Below are positions 1-6,046 of a DNA stretch of 7,612 bases, one piece after another. Position 1 is the first letter of the stretch, and every line of letters starts with the position of its first letter. A program made the position numbers and the translations under genes. The stretch lies in the NCBI GenBank assembly GCA_017882655.1, contig JADGPB010000100.1, forward strand, positions 1 to 7,612. The letters run 5' to 3'. The DNA comes from Propionibacteriales bacterium. GTDB taxonomy: Bacteria; Actinomycetota; Actinomycetes; Propionibacteriales; Propionibacteriaceae. The notes under the pieces were generated by a model. The model was not told the DNA's origin and ran no database searches. It saw only the letters and a program-made list of their open reading frames with translations.

Positions 1-455
1 GGGGCGAAGTCGCAGGCCGCGTTGCACTCGATGCGCTCGAGCGAGATCTTGCCGTCCGGCGTGGTCTCGTCGACGCCGATGCCGAGGTGCTTGGTGCACG
101 TGTCGAGCAGCACGTCGCCGCCCATCACGGCGCACAACGCGGTCGTACAGACCCCGACGTGGTGCTGACCTGCAGGACGCCGCTTGTACATCGTGTAGAA
201 GGTCGCGACGCCCGACACCTGCGCGGTCGTGATGCCGAGCACCTCCGCGCACGCCTCGATGCCCTTCGGCGAGATCCGGCCGTCGACCGACTGCACGAGG
301 TGCAGCATCGGCAGCAGCGCGGACCGAGGCTGCGGGTAGCGGCTGGCCAGCTCGCGCAGCTCCGCGTACGTGGTCTCGTCGATGCTCGTCGAGGAGTCGG
401 CCAGGTCGACGGATCCCGACTCCGGGAAGTAGCTCTCGAACTCGTGACCGCTCAT
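1..455 (-). CDS. nuoE: NADH-quinone oxidoreductase subunit E (NuoE, 24 kDa [2Fe-2S] subunit), 3' end cut by window
   Basis: NuoE is a peripheral-arm subunit of respiratory complex I. It sits beside NuoF and carries the [2Fe-2S] cluster N1a, close to where NADH is oxidised at the cytoplasmic face. I read 151 codons from ATG at 455 before the window ends; the C-terminus is missing. The fold matches the thioredoxin-like NuoE family. The visible region has VCTTALC (C-x4-C), then the stretch DETTPDGK, then ECNAACDFA (C-x3-C), so all four cluster cysteines are present. The start is firm: its ATG overlaps the nuoD TGA as ATGA, and GGGAGGGG lies 7 bases upstream (463-470). It is the fifth gene of the nuo operon, and nuoF should follow to the left of the window. 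Family identity comes from motif recognition; cluster function is family knowledge. Confidence 0.95.
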   Translation of the reverse strand, partial: MSGHEFESYFPESGSVDLADSSTSIDETTYAELRELASRYPQPRSALLPMLHLVQSVDGRISPKGIEACAEVLGITTAQVSGVATFYTMYKRRPAGQHHVGVCTTALCAVMGGDVLLDTCTKHLGIGVDETTPDGKISLERIECNAACDFA

Positions 456-1756
456 CGGTCGACCCCTCCCAGCACCGGGTCGAGGCTGGCCACGGCCACC
501 ACGACGTCGGAGATCATCGCACCCTCGCACATCGCCGGCGCGGCCTGCAGATGGTTGAACCCTGGGTCGCGCATGTGGACCCGGTACGGTCGCGTGCCGC
601 CATCGGAGACGACGTGGCAGCCGAGCTCGCCCTTCGGCGACTCGATCGCGACGTACGCCTGTCCGGCCGGCACCCGGAAGCCCTCGGTGACCATCTTGAA
701 GTGGTGGATCAGGGCCTCCATCGAGGAGCCCATGATGTGCTTGATGTGCTCGTTCGAGTTGCCCTGGCCGTCGGCGCCGACCGTGAGCTGCCCGGGCAAG
801 GCGTACTTCGGGTCCTCGACCATGACCGGCTGGCCAGTCGTCGCCTCGAGCCGGTCGTAGCACTGCTCGACGATCTTGAGGGACTCGGTCATCTCGGCGA
901 CCCGGATGCGGAACCGTCCGTACGCGTCGTTCGTGTCCCAGGTGATGACGTCGAAGTCGTACGTCTCGTAGCCGCAGTACGGCTGCGACTTGCGCAGGTC
1001 CCACGGGTAACCGGCGGCGCGGAGCACCGGGCCGGACGCGCCGTAGACCATGCACTGGGTCAGGTTGAGCGTCGCGACGCCCTTCATGCGGCCCTTGAAG
1101 ATCGGGTTCTCGTTGCAGAACGCCCCGTACTCCCACAGGTGCTTGTGCAGCCAGTCGATGACGCCCTTGAGGCGCGGCAGGCCGTCGTCGGGCAGGTCGA
1201 TGGCGACGCCGCCCGGACGAATGTACGCGTGGTTCATGCGGGTGCCGCAGACGGCCTCGAAGAAGTCGAGGATCATCTCGCGCTCACGGAAGCCGATGGT
1301 CATCATCGTCAGGGCGCCGATCTCCATGCCGCCCGTACCGACCGCGACCAGGTGGCTGGAGATCCGGTTGAGCTCCATGAACAGCACGCGGATGACATCG
1401 GCCCGCTCCGGCACCTTCATGTCGAGAAGCTTCTCGACGGCCATGCAGTACGCGACCTCGTTGAAGATCGGGGCGACGTAGTCCATGCGGGTCACGAACG
1501 TGGAGCCCTGCGCGAAGGTGCGGTACTCCATGTTCTTCTCGATGCCGGTGTGCAGGAAGCCGATGCCGGGGCGCAGCGAGGTGACGGTCTCGCCGTCCAT
1601 CTCGAGGATCAGCCGGAGCACGCCGTGGGTCGACGGGTGCTGGGGACCCATGTTGATGACGATCTTCTCGTCGCCGCGGTCCGCCTGGCCGCGGACGATG
1701 TCGTCCCAGTCGCCGCCCTGGGCGACGTAGACGGTGCCGACCGACTCGTCCGTCAT
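452..1756 (-). CDS. nuoD: NADH-quinone oxidoreductase subunit D (NuoD, 49 kDa subunit)
   Basis: NuoD forms, with NuoB, the quinone-binding chamber of complex I at the junction of the hydrophilic and membrane arms. The protein is 434 residues, a usual length. Seen motifs in order: GPQHPSTHGVLRL (about 37-49), GFLHTGIEKNMEYRT (66-80), MDYVAP (91-96), ELNRISSHL (128-136), and a C-terminal DPVLGGVDR close to the usual DPVMGGVDR ending. His44 and Tyr93 align by eye with the Thermus Nqo4 His38 and Tyr87 that contact the quinone headgroup. The reading frame stays open upstream as far as 2362, but that extension only overlaps nuoC in another frame. I chose ATG 1756 because the NuoD family sequence begins there, GGAGGAG lies 6 bases upstream (1763-1769), and it shares ATGA with the nuoC stop. 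The electron acceptor is probably menaquinone, inferred from lineage and from the reductase gene upstream. Confidence 0.97.
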   Translation of the reverse strand: MTDESVGTVYVAQGGDWDDIVRGQADRGDEKIVINMGPQHPSTHGVLRLILEMDGETVTSLRPGIGFLHTGIEKNMEYRTFAQGSTFVTRMDYVAPIFNEVAYCMAVEKLLDMKVPERADVIRVLFMELNRISSHLVAVGTGGMEIGALTMMTIGFREREMILDFFEAVCGTRMNHAYIRPGGVAIDLPDDGLPRLKGVIDWLHKHLWEYGAFCNENPIFKGRMKGVATLNLTQCMVYGASGPVLRAAGYPWDLRKSQPYCGYETYDFDVITWDTNDAYGRFRIRVAEMTESLKIVEQCYDRLEATTGQPVMVEDPKYALPGQLTVGADGQGNSNEHIKHIMGSSMEALIHHFKMVTEGFRVPAGQAYVAIESPKGELGCHVVSDGGTRPYRVHMRDPGFNHLQAAPAMCEGAMISDVVVAVASLDPVLGGVDR

Positions 1757-2442
1757 GAGTAGCTCCTCCGCTGGTCCGGGGGCGGCACGACCGCGCCCTT
1801 GTACTCGACCGGGATGCCGCCGAGCGGGTAGTCCTTGCGCTGTGGGAAGCCTTCCCAGTCGTCGGGCATCAGGATCCGGGTCAGCGCAGGGTGGCCGTCG
1901 AAGATGATGCCGAACATGTCGTACGTCTCGCGCTCGTGCCAGTCGGTCATCGGGTACGTCGGCACGGAGCTCGGGATGTGCGGGTCGGAGTCGGCGCAGG
2001 TGACCTGGAGCCGTACGCGACGGTTGTGGGTGATCGAGAGCAGGTGGTAGACGGCGTGCAGCTCCTCCCCCACCAGATCCGGGAAGTGGACGCCCGACAC
2101 GGACACGCACACCTCGAAGCGCAGCAGGGCGTCGTCGCGGCAGGCGGTGAGCACGTCGAGCAGGTCGGCCTTCGGGACGAAGATCGTCAGCTCGTCGTGT
2201 GCGACGACCACGTGGTCCAGGTCGACGCTGGGCAGCAGGCCGTGAAGCCGGTCGACGATCTCGTCGAAGTACGACCCGTACGGACGGTCGGTGCGCGGGA
2301 ACCGCTCGAAGGAGCGCACGATGCCGCCGTAGCCGGACGTGTCGCCCGGGCCCTGCCCCCACATGCCCTTGCGGGTCACGCGCTGCTCGGCGGACGTGCC
2401 GTCGGAGACCTCGGCGAGGTCGGCGGCGTTCGGCTCTGTCAT
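1753..2442 (-). CDS. nuoC: NADH-quinone oxidoreductase subunit C (NuoC, 30 kDa subunit)
   Basis: NuoC is a cofactor-free subunit of the connecting module of complex I that packs against NuoD and NuoB. The protein is 229 residues. The family signature is clear near the C-terminus: ERETYDMFG (170-178), followed by HPALTRILMPDDWEGFP (184-200) and RKDYPLGG (202-209). The first 40 or so residues are polar and Gly-rich (KGMWGQGPGDTSGYGG at 25-40) and precede the conserved domain; I recall similar leaders in actinobacterial NuoC proteins, so I do not treat this as abnormal. NuoC and NuoD are separate here, unlike the fused NuoCD of Escherichia coli. The ATG at 2442 overlaps the nuoB stop as ATGA, and GAAGGGG lies 8 bases upstream (2451-2457). 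The stop overlaps the nuoD start in the same way, so translation is probably coupled on both sides. Confidence 0.96.
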   Translation of the reverse strand: MTEPNAADLAEVSDGTSAEQRVTRKGMWGQGPGDTSGYGGIVRSFERFPRTDRPYGSYFDEIVDRLHGLLPSVDLDHVVVAHDELTIFVPKADLLDVLTACRDDALLRFEVCVSVSGVHFPDLVGEELHAVYHLLSITHNRRVRLQVTCADSDPHIPSSVPTYPMTDWHERETYDMFGIIFDGHPALTRILMPDDWEGFPQRKDYPLGGIPVEYKGAVVPPPDQRRSYS

Positions 2443-2996
2443 CGCATGAGCCCCTTCATCTCCAGCGTGCTCGGGGCGACGAGAGCGGCCTGCTCGGCTG
2501 CCTCGTCCTCAGCGATGCGGTTGGGTCCGATCGCGTGGTGGGCGACGTCACCCTTGCGGAGCTTGAACATCGCGTCGATGAGCATGTCCGGACGCGGCGG
2601 ACAGCCCGGCAGGTACACGTCGACCGGCACGATGTGGTCGCAGCCCTGGACGATCGCGTAGTTGTTGAACATGCCGCCCGACGAGGCGCAGGCGCCCATC
2701 GAGATGACCCACTTCGGGTTCGGCATCTGGTCGTACACCTGACGGATGACGGGAGCCATCTTCTGGCTCACGCGGCCCGACACGATGAGCAGGTCGGCCT
2801 GGCGCGGCGAGGCGCGGAAGACCTCCTGGCCCCAGCGGCCCGCGTCGAAGCGAGGGGCGCCGAACGCCATCATCTCGATCGCGCAGCATGCCAGGCCCAT
2901 CGTGGCCGGCCAGAACGACGCCTGCCTCAGCCAACCGATGACGCCCTCGACGGTCGTCAGCAGAACTCCGGACGGGAGCTTGTCCTCGATACCCAT
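2439..2996 (-). CDS. nuoB: NADH-quinone oxidoreductase subunit B (NuoB, PSST subunit, cluster N2)
   Basis: NuoB carries [4Fe-4S] cluster N2, the last iron-sulfur centre before quinone, and forms the quinone site with NuoD. The protein is 185 residues. Key residues are all seen: the tandem Cys37-Cys38 in GLACCAIEMM, Cys103 in GACASSGG, and Cys132 in LPGCPPRPD. An extra Cys119 (VQGCDH) matches the usual family pattern. The C-terminal 30 residues are Ala/Glu-rich and less conserved. The start at ATG 2996 lies 10 bases after the nuoA stop, with GAGGTGAG (3001-3008) overlapping that stop and serving as ribosome site. The stop overlaps nuoC. An intact N2 ligand set supports a functional enzyme rather than a decayed copy. 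Confidence 0.97.
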   Translation of the reverse strand: MGIEDKLPSGVLLTTVEGVIGWLRQASFWPATMGLACCAIEMMAFGAPRFDAGRWGQEVFRASPRQADLLIVSGRVSQKMAPVIRQVYDQMPNPKWVISMGACASSGGMFNNYAIVQGCDHIVPVDVYLPGCPPRPDMLIDAMFKLRKGDVAHHAIGPNRIAEDEAAEQAALVAPSTLEMKGLMR

Positions 2997-3006
2997 TCAG
3001 CTCACC

Positions 3007-3366
3007 TCATTCCCATGTCAGTCCGCCACGGCGGACCACGTAGACGTAGGCGATGATCACCGTCACCACGAACAGGAGCATCTCGAAGAACGCGAACACC
3101 CCGAGCTGGTTGAACGCCACAGCCCACGGGTAGAGGAACACGATCTCGATGTCGAAGACGATGAACAGCATCGCGGTGATGTAGTACTTCACCGGGAACC
3201 GGCCGCCGCCGATGGGCTGCGGCGTCGGCTCGATGCCGCACTCGTACGCGTCGTACTTCGCCCTGTTGTAGCGAGCGGGCCCGATGTGGACGCTGGCGAA
3301 GATTGAGACTCCCAGGAACAGCGCCGCGAGAGCCATCAGTCCCAAGACCGGTATGTAGACGTTCAT
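3007..3366 (-). CDS. nuoA: NADH-quinone oxidoreductase subunit A (NuoA)
   Basis: NuoA is a small membrane subunit next to the quinone chamber, and its long loop helps link electron transfer to proton pumping. The protein is 119 residues. Three hydrophobic helices are visible, at about 3-25, 62-82 and 88-110. The loop between the first two carries the signature YECGIEP (41-47), whose Cys is the conserved loop cysteine of ND3/NuoA proteins. Helix 2 contains FDIE (71-74), whose acidic pair matches the family's functional carboxylates. It is the first nuo gene. The ATG at 3366 has GGAG 7 bases upstream (3374-3377). Because 148 bases separate it from the upstream reductase gene, the nuo promoter is probably in that gap, though read-through from the reductase gene is also possible. 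Confidence 0.96.
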   Translation of the reverse strand: MNVYIPVLGLMALAALFLGVSIFASVHIGPARYNRAKYDAYECGIEPTPQPIGGGRFPVKYYITAMLFIVFDIEIVFLYPWAVAFNQLGVFAFFEMLLFVVTVIIAYVYVVRRGGLTWE

Positions 3367-3514
3367 CTCTGTACTCCGATCGCGAGCGGGTGAGTCTTTT
3401 CTATCGCGTCAGGCGTGCGGTGGGCGACCTGACCCCCGTGCGCGGACACCGCCACGCTGAGCTGCGACGGTACGCCTGAGGGCACACACATCTCACCACG
3501 AACCGGCCCCGAGG
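3367..3514 (-). promoter_or_regulatory. Leader and probable promoter region of the nuo operon
   Basis: This is the non-coding gap between the reductase stop and nuoA. It contains the nuoA ribosome site (GGAG, 3374-3377). The only A/T-rich patch, GATAGAAAAG on the minus strand (3405-3396), holds TAGAAA, a weak candidate -10; no convincing -35 hexamer precedes it. An 8-bp inverted repeat, TCAGGCGT at 3409-3416 and ACGCCTGA at 3472-3479, lies just upstream of that patch. Placing the nuo promoter here is inferred from gene order and from this being the first gap before a long packed operon; the exact element is not established. Confidence 0.35.
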
Positions 3515-3530
3515 TCATGCCGAGGGGGCC
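3505..3530 (-). terminator. Weak hairpin overlapping the reductase stop codon
   Basis: GGCCCC and GGGGCC form a 6-bp perfect stem with a 14-base loop across the stop codon of the reductase gene. No run of T follows on the minus strand, so it does not look like a standard intrinsic terminator. It could slightly reduce read-through into nuo, or be chance in GC-rich DNA. Confidence 0.15.
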
Positions 3531-4813
3531 AGCTTCGTGAGGGTGTTGATGATTCGGTCGTACGCATCCCTGCTGGGATGGTCGGTGAGGTTGGCGAGCA
3601 TCTTGTGGACCAGCTTCATCAGCGTCGGGTGCGGCAGACCGTACGTCGTGGCCAGCCGCATGATCCGCGGGTCGCCGATGAGCTTGACGAAGATGCCCCC
3701 GAGGCGGAAGTAGCCGCCCCAGGCCTGCTTGAGCGTGCGCGGGTACGCCTCGAGCGCGCGCTCGGCGCCAGGCGTGCCGAGGCCGCGGCGGACGGCGTCG
3801 ACGATGTGGTCGGCGGCGTAGCGGCCCGACTCCATGGCGTACGCGATGCCCTCACCGTTGAACGGGTTCACCATGCCGCCGGCATCGCCGACGAGCAGCA
3901 GGCCGCGGGTGTAGGCGGGCTGGCGGTTGAAGCCCATCGGGAGTGCGGCGCCGCGCACCTCGGATGTCCGGAAATCGTCGCGGAACTGCCAATCCTCAGG
4001 CGTGTTGTCCAGCCAGCGCTTGAGCAGGTCCTTGTAGTCGGTCTTGCCGAAGGCGGCGGACGTGTTGAGCATGCCGAGGCCGACGTTGCAGGTGCCGTCG
4101 CCCATGCCGAAGATCCAGCCGTAGCCAGGCAGCAGGTTGGATTTCCCGGGTTCGCCGTCCCACAGCTCCAGCCAGGACTCCAGCCAGTCGTCGGTGTGGC
4201 GGGGAGAGGTGTAGTAGGTCCTCACGGCCACGCCCATCGGGCGGTCGTCGCGCTTGATGAGCCCCATGGCGACCGACAGTCGGGAGGAGTTGCCATCGGC
4301 GGCGACGACGAGGGGCGCGGAGAACTTGACACCGTCCTTGGACTTGACGCCTTTGATGCGGCCGGCGGAGTCGAGGATCGGTTCGGTGACCGTGACGCCC
4401 TCGACGATCGTGGCGCCGGCCTTGCGGGCGTGCTCGGCGAGGATCTGGTCGAAGTCGGCGCGGGGTCGTACGAGGCCGTAGTTCGGGAAGTCGTCGAGCT
4501 CGGGCCACGGCATCTCGAACGGCTCGACGCGTCCTCCGTAGATGCGAAGCCCCTTGTTGCGCAGCCATCCGGCTTCGGTGGAGGTGTCGATGCCGAGCTT
4601 GACGAGCTCGCGGGTCGCGCGCGGCGTCAGGCCGTCGCCGCAGACCTTCTCGCGGGGGAAGTGGGCTTTCTCAAGAACAAGGACGTCGAGGCCGGCACGG
4701 GCGAGGTACGCCGCGGTGGTGGAGCCTCCGGGGCCGGCGCCCACGACGATGACATCGGCTGAAGTGGGTACGTCCGACTGGGGATCGCCGGTTGACCGCT
4801 TCGTGGGCTTCAC
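3515..4813 (-). CDS. Geranylgeranyl reductase family FAD-dependent oxidoreductase, probable menaquinone-tail reductase (MenJ-like)
   Basis: The family reduces double bonds of isoprenoid chains using a flavin. The closest relative I recognise is mycobacterial MenJ, which saturates one isoprene unit of menaquinone. The protein is 432 residues from GTG 4813. Seen: an N-terminal FAD fold with GAGPGG (25-30) ending in LVLEK (45-49); the family hallmark FPREKVCGDGLTPR (52-65); ADGNSS (172-177); LPGYGWIFGMGDG (228-240); and the second FAD motif VGDAGG (308-313) leading to NPFNGEG (316-322). There is no signal peptide; it probably acts at the inner face of the membrane. I prefer GTG 4813 because GGAAGG lies 5 bases upstream (4819-4824). 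A TTG at 4870 in the same frame would add 19 residues of unconserved sequence and sits beyond a possible -10. It precedes the nuo operon, whose likely electron acceptor is the quinone it would modify. The substrate is inferred; other prenyl lipids remain possible. Confidence 0.88.
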   Translation of the reverse strand: MKPTKRSTGDPQSDVPTSADVIVVGAGPGGSTTAAYLARAGLDVLVLEKAHFPREKVCGDGLTPRATRELVKLGIDTSTEAGWLRNKGLRIYGGRVEPFEMPWPELDDFPNYGLVRPRADFDQILAEHARKAGATIVEGVTVTEPILDSAGRIKGVKSKDGVKFSAPLVVAADGNSSRLSVAMGLIKRDDRPMGVAVRTYYTSPRHTDDWLESWLELWDGEPGKSNLLPGYGWIFGMGDGTCNVGLGMLNTSAAFGKTDYKDLLKRWLDNTPEDWQFRDDFRTSEVRGAALPMGFNRQPAYTRGLLLVGDAGGMVNPFNGEGIAYAMESGRYAADHIVDAVRRGLGTPGAERALEAYPRTLKQAWGGYFRLGGIFVKLIGDPRIMRLATTYGLPHPTLMKLVHKMLANLTDHPSRDAYDRIINTLTKLAPSA

Positions 4814-4846
4814 GGTGTCCTTCCGGTCGGGTGACGAGCATGGGTC

Positions 4847-4852
4847 AGCATA
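4847..4852 (-). promoter_or_regulatory. Candidate -10 element for the reductase gene
   Basis: The minus strand reads TATGCT here, matching the TAnnnT pattern of actinobacterial -10 elements. It would give a leader of about 27 bases before GTG 4813. No good -35 hexamer is seen at 16-19 bases upstream, which is common for such promoters but weakens the call. Confidence 0.3.
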
Positions 4853-4856
4853 CGTA

Positions 4857-4913
4857 CCTGGCTGCGCCAACGCGATTCTGCGCGTACGGCTCCACCCCTC
4901 CGAGGCAGCCAGG
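4857..4913. repeat. 9-bp perfect inverted repeat upstream of the reductase gene
   Basis: CCTGGCTGC at 4857-4865 is the exact reverse complement of GCAGCCAGG at 4905-4913. The arms are about 48 bases apart centre to centre. The near arm would fall between the -35 and -10 positions of the candidate promoter. It could be a pair of operator half-sites or a stem in a read-through transcript from gmd; chance is not excluded. Confidence 0.4.
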
Positions 4914-5020
4914 CGAGCGGACGGTGACGACCCAGCGCCGGTCTAGGCAACGCGCCTATCGGTGACGCGGCCGCGTGCAAGCAGTGACGGGGAGGGAGGG
5001 ACCGATGCCCAACGTGAGCC

Positions 5021-6046
5021 CTATGCTTCCAGGCTCGCTGGTTCGAGTAGGGCGGGCGCCTCTTCGACACCGGTACGCAGACGTTCCAGGTCGGTTTCCA
5101 CCATGTGCGCGACCAAGGCTGTGAGCGAGGTCCTAGGCGACCAACCCAGGCGCTTCTCAGCCAGCGCGGGGTTGCCCCAGGTCTGTGGAACGTCGGCAGG
5201 CCGCAACATCGCGGGGTCCTGGCGCACGTGCTCCCAGGGATCCGCGATGTCCACGTACGCGAAGGCTGCCTCGAGGAACTCCCGGAGCGAGGATGCGACA
5301 CCGGTCGCGATGACGAAGTCCTCGGGCTCGGGCTGCTGCAGCATCAGCCACATCGCTTCGACGTAGTCGCCGGCGAAACCCCAGTCACGCCGGACGTCAA
5401 GGTTGCCCAAGGAGAGCTCCGTCCGCAGCCCGAGCTTGATCTCTGCGACGGCCCTGGTGATCTTCCTCGTGACGAACCCGGTAGCGCGCAGGGGGCTCTC
5501 GTGGTTGAACAGGATGCCATTGCAGGCGAACAGACCGTACGACTCCCGATAGTTCACGGTGATGTGGTGAGCGAAGCTCTTCGCGGCGCCGTAAGGGCTT
5601 CGCGGATAGTGCGGCGTCGACTCGTCCTGCGGTTGCTGCACCGCGAGGCCGAAGATCTCCGAGCTCGACGCCTGATAGAAACGGGGCGCGGTGGTGAACT
5701 CGTCCCGGTAGCGCAACAACCAGTCCAACGTGCGAAGCACCGACACACCGTTGACCTCCGCGACCTCCTCGGCATGCTCCCAGGAGGCGCCCACGGAGCT
5801 CATCGCGGCGAGGTTGTAGATCTCGTCAGGTCTCGTACGTACGAGCAGGTCGTGCATGGCGACGCCGTCGCGCACGTCCGCCGGGACGATCTCGACCCCG
5901 TCGAGATACGGGCGCAACCGAGCCAGGCTCGCGCTGCCGGGAGAGGACGACCCGACCACCCGGTAGCCCTTGGCGCGCAGGAACCGCGTCAGGTAGACGC
6001 CGTCCTGGCCGGCAATGCCTGTGATCAGGGCGGTCTTCTCGTTCAT
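5021..6046 (-). CDS. gmd: GDP-mannose 4,6-dehydratase
   Basis: It converts GDP-D-mannose to GDP-4-keto-6-deoxy-D-mannose, the first step to GDP-L-fucose and other 6-deoxy sugars. The protein is 341 residues, within family range. It is an extended short-chain dehydrogenase: GIAGQDG (10-16) binds the dinucleotide, FYQASSSEIFG (123-133) supplies Ser128 and Glu130, and SPYGAAK (150-156) gives the Tyr152/Lys156 pair. Strong family blocks follow: VNYRESYG (164-171), NGILFNHESP (176-185), LGNLDVRRDWG (213-223) and EDFVIATG (242-249). The frame is open up to 6103, but I chose ATG 6046, where the family sequence begins, with GAGG 5 bases upstream (6052-6055) and an ATGA overlap with the glycosyltransferase stop. 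The loop after the second strand reads GSSSPGS instead of the usual Arg-containing one (see findings). The C-terminal 15 or so residues are a low-complexity Ala/Leu/Glu tail. The partner Fcl is two genes upstream. Confidence 0.93.
   Translation of the reverse strand: MNEKTALITGIAGQDGVYLTRFLRAKGYRVVGSSSPGSASLARLRPYLDGVEIVPADVRDGVAMHDLLVRTRPDEIYNLAAMSSVGASWEHAEEVAEVNGVSVLRTLDWLLRYRDEFTTAPRFYQASSSEIFGLAVQQPQDESTPHYPRSPYGAAKSFAHHITVNYRESYGLFACNGILFNHESPLRATGFVTRKITRAVAEIKLGLRTELSLGNLDVRRDWGFAGDYVEAMWLMLQQPEPEDFVIATGVASSLREFLEAAFAYVDIADPWEHVRQDPAMLRPADVPQTWGNPALAEKRLGWSPRTSLTALVAHMVETDLERLRTGVEEAPALLEPASLEA

Larger units (their letters stand above)
4814..5020. other. Intergenic region between gmd and the reductase gene
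   Basis: This 207-base gap has no supported gene. It holds the candidate -10, the 9-bp inverted repeat, a 12-bp perfect palindrome ACGCGGCCGCGT (4965-4976), and four same-direction copies of GTGACG on the plus strand (4831, 4924, 4962, 4984). I see no stem followed by a T run, so no intrinsic terminator for the gmd transcript is evident. It marks the boundary between the sugar block and the respiratory block. Confidence 0.6.

Noticed and set aside
551..1762. 403-codon plus-strand open frame opposite nuoD
   Set aside because: It is an antisense shadow of a well-conserved gene in GC-rich DNA. The product is Val/Asp/His/Arg-rich with no recognisable domain, and it has no convincing ribosome site.
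1757..2362. N-terminal extension of the nuoD frame through nuoC (636-codon reading)
   Set aside because: The extra 202 residues are Arg/Pro-rich out-of-frame nuoC sequence. NuoD homology, the ribosome site and the ATGA overlap all place the start at 1756. It is not a NuoCD fusion.
3505..3530. Strong intrinsic terminator after the reductase gene
   Set aside because: The stem is only 6 bp with a 14-base loop and no T run on either strand, so it is listed only as a weak hairpin.
3578..4762. 394-codon plus-strand open frame opposite the reductase gene
   Set aside because: Same pattern: a codon-position shadow with Val/Ala/Asp-rich, domain-free product lying wholly inside a conserved minus-strand gene.
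4965..4976. 12-bp perfect palindrome ACGCGGCCGCGT as an operator or attachment site
   Set aside because: It is built only of CG-rich words common in GC-rich DNA, has no second copy in the window, and no integrase is nearby. It is kept only as a note in the intergenic entry.
4810..5301. Minus-strand frame spanning the gmd 3' end and the gap
   Set aside because: Low-complexity Ser/Arg/Pro-rich product with no family resemblance; it overlaps gmd out of frame and has no good ribosome site.
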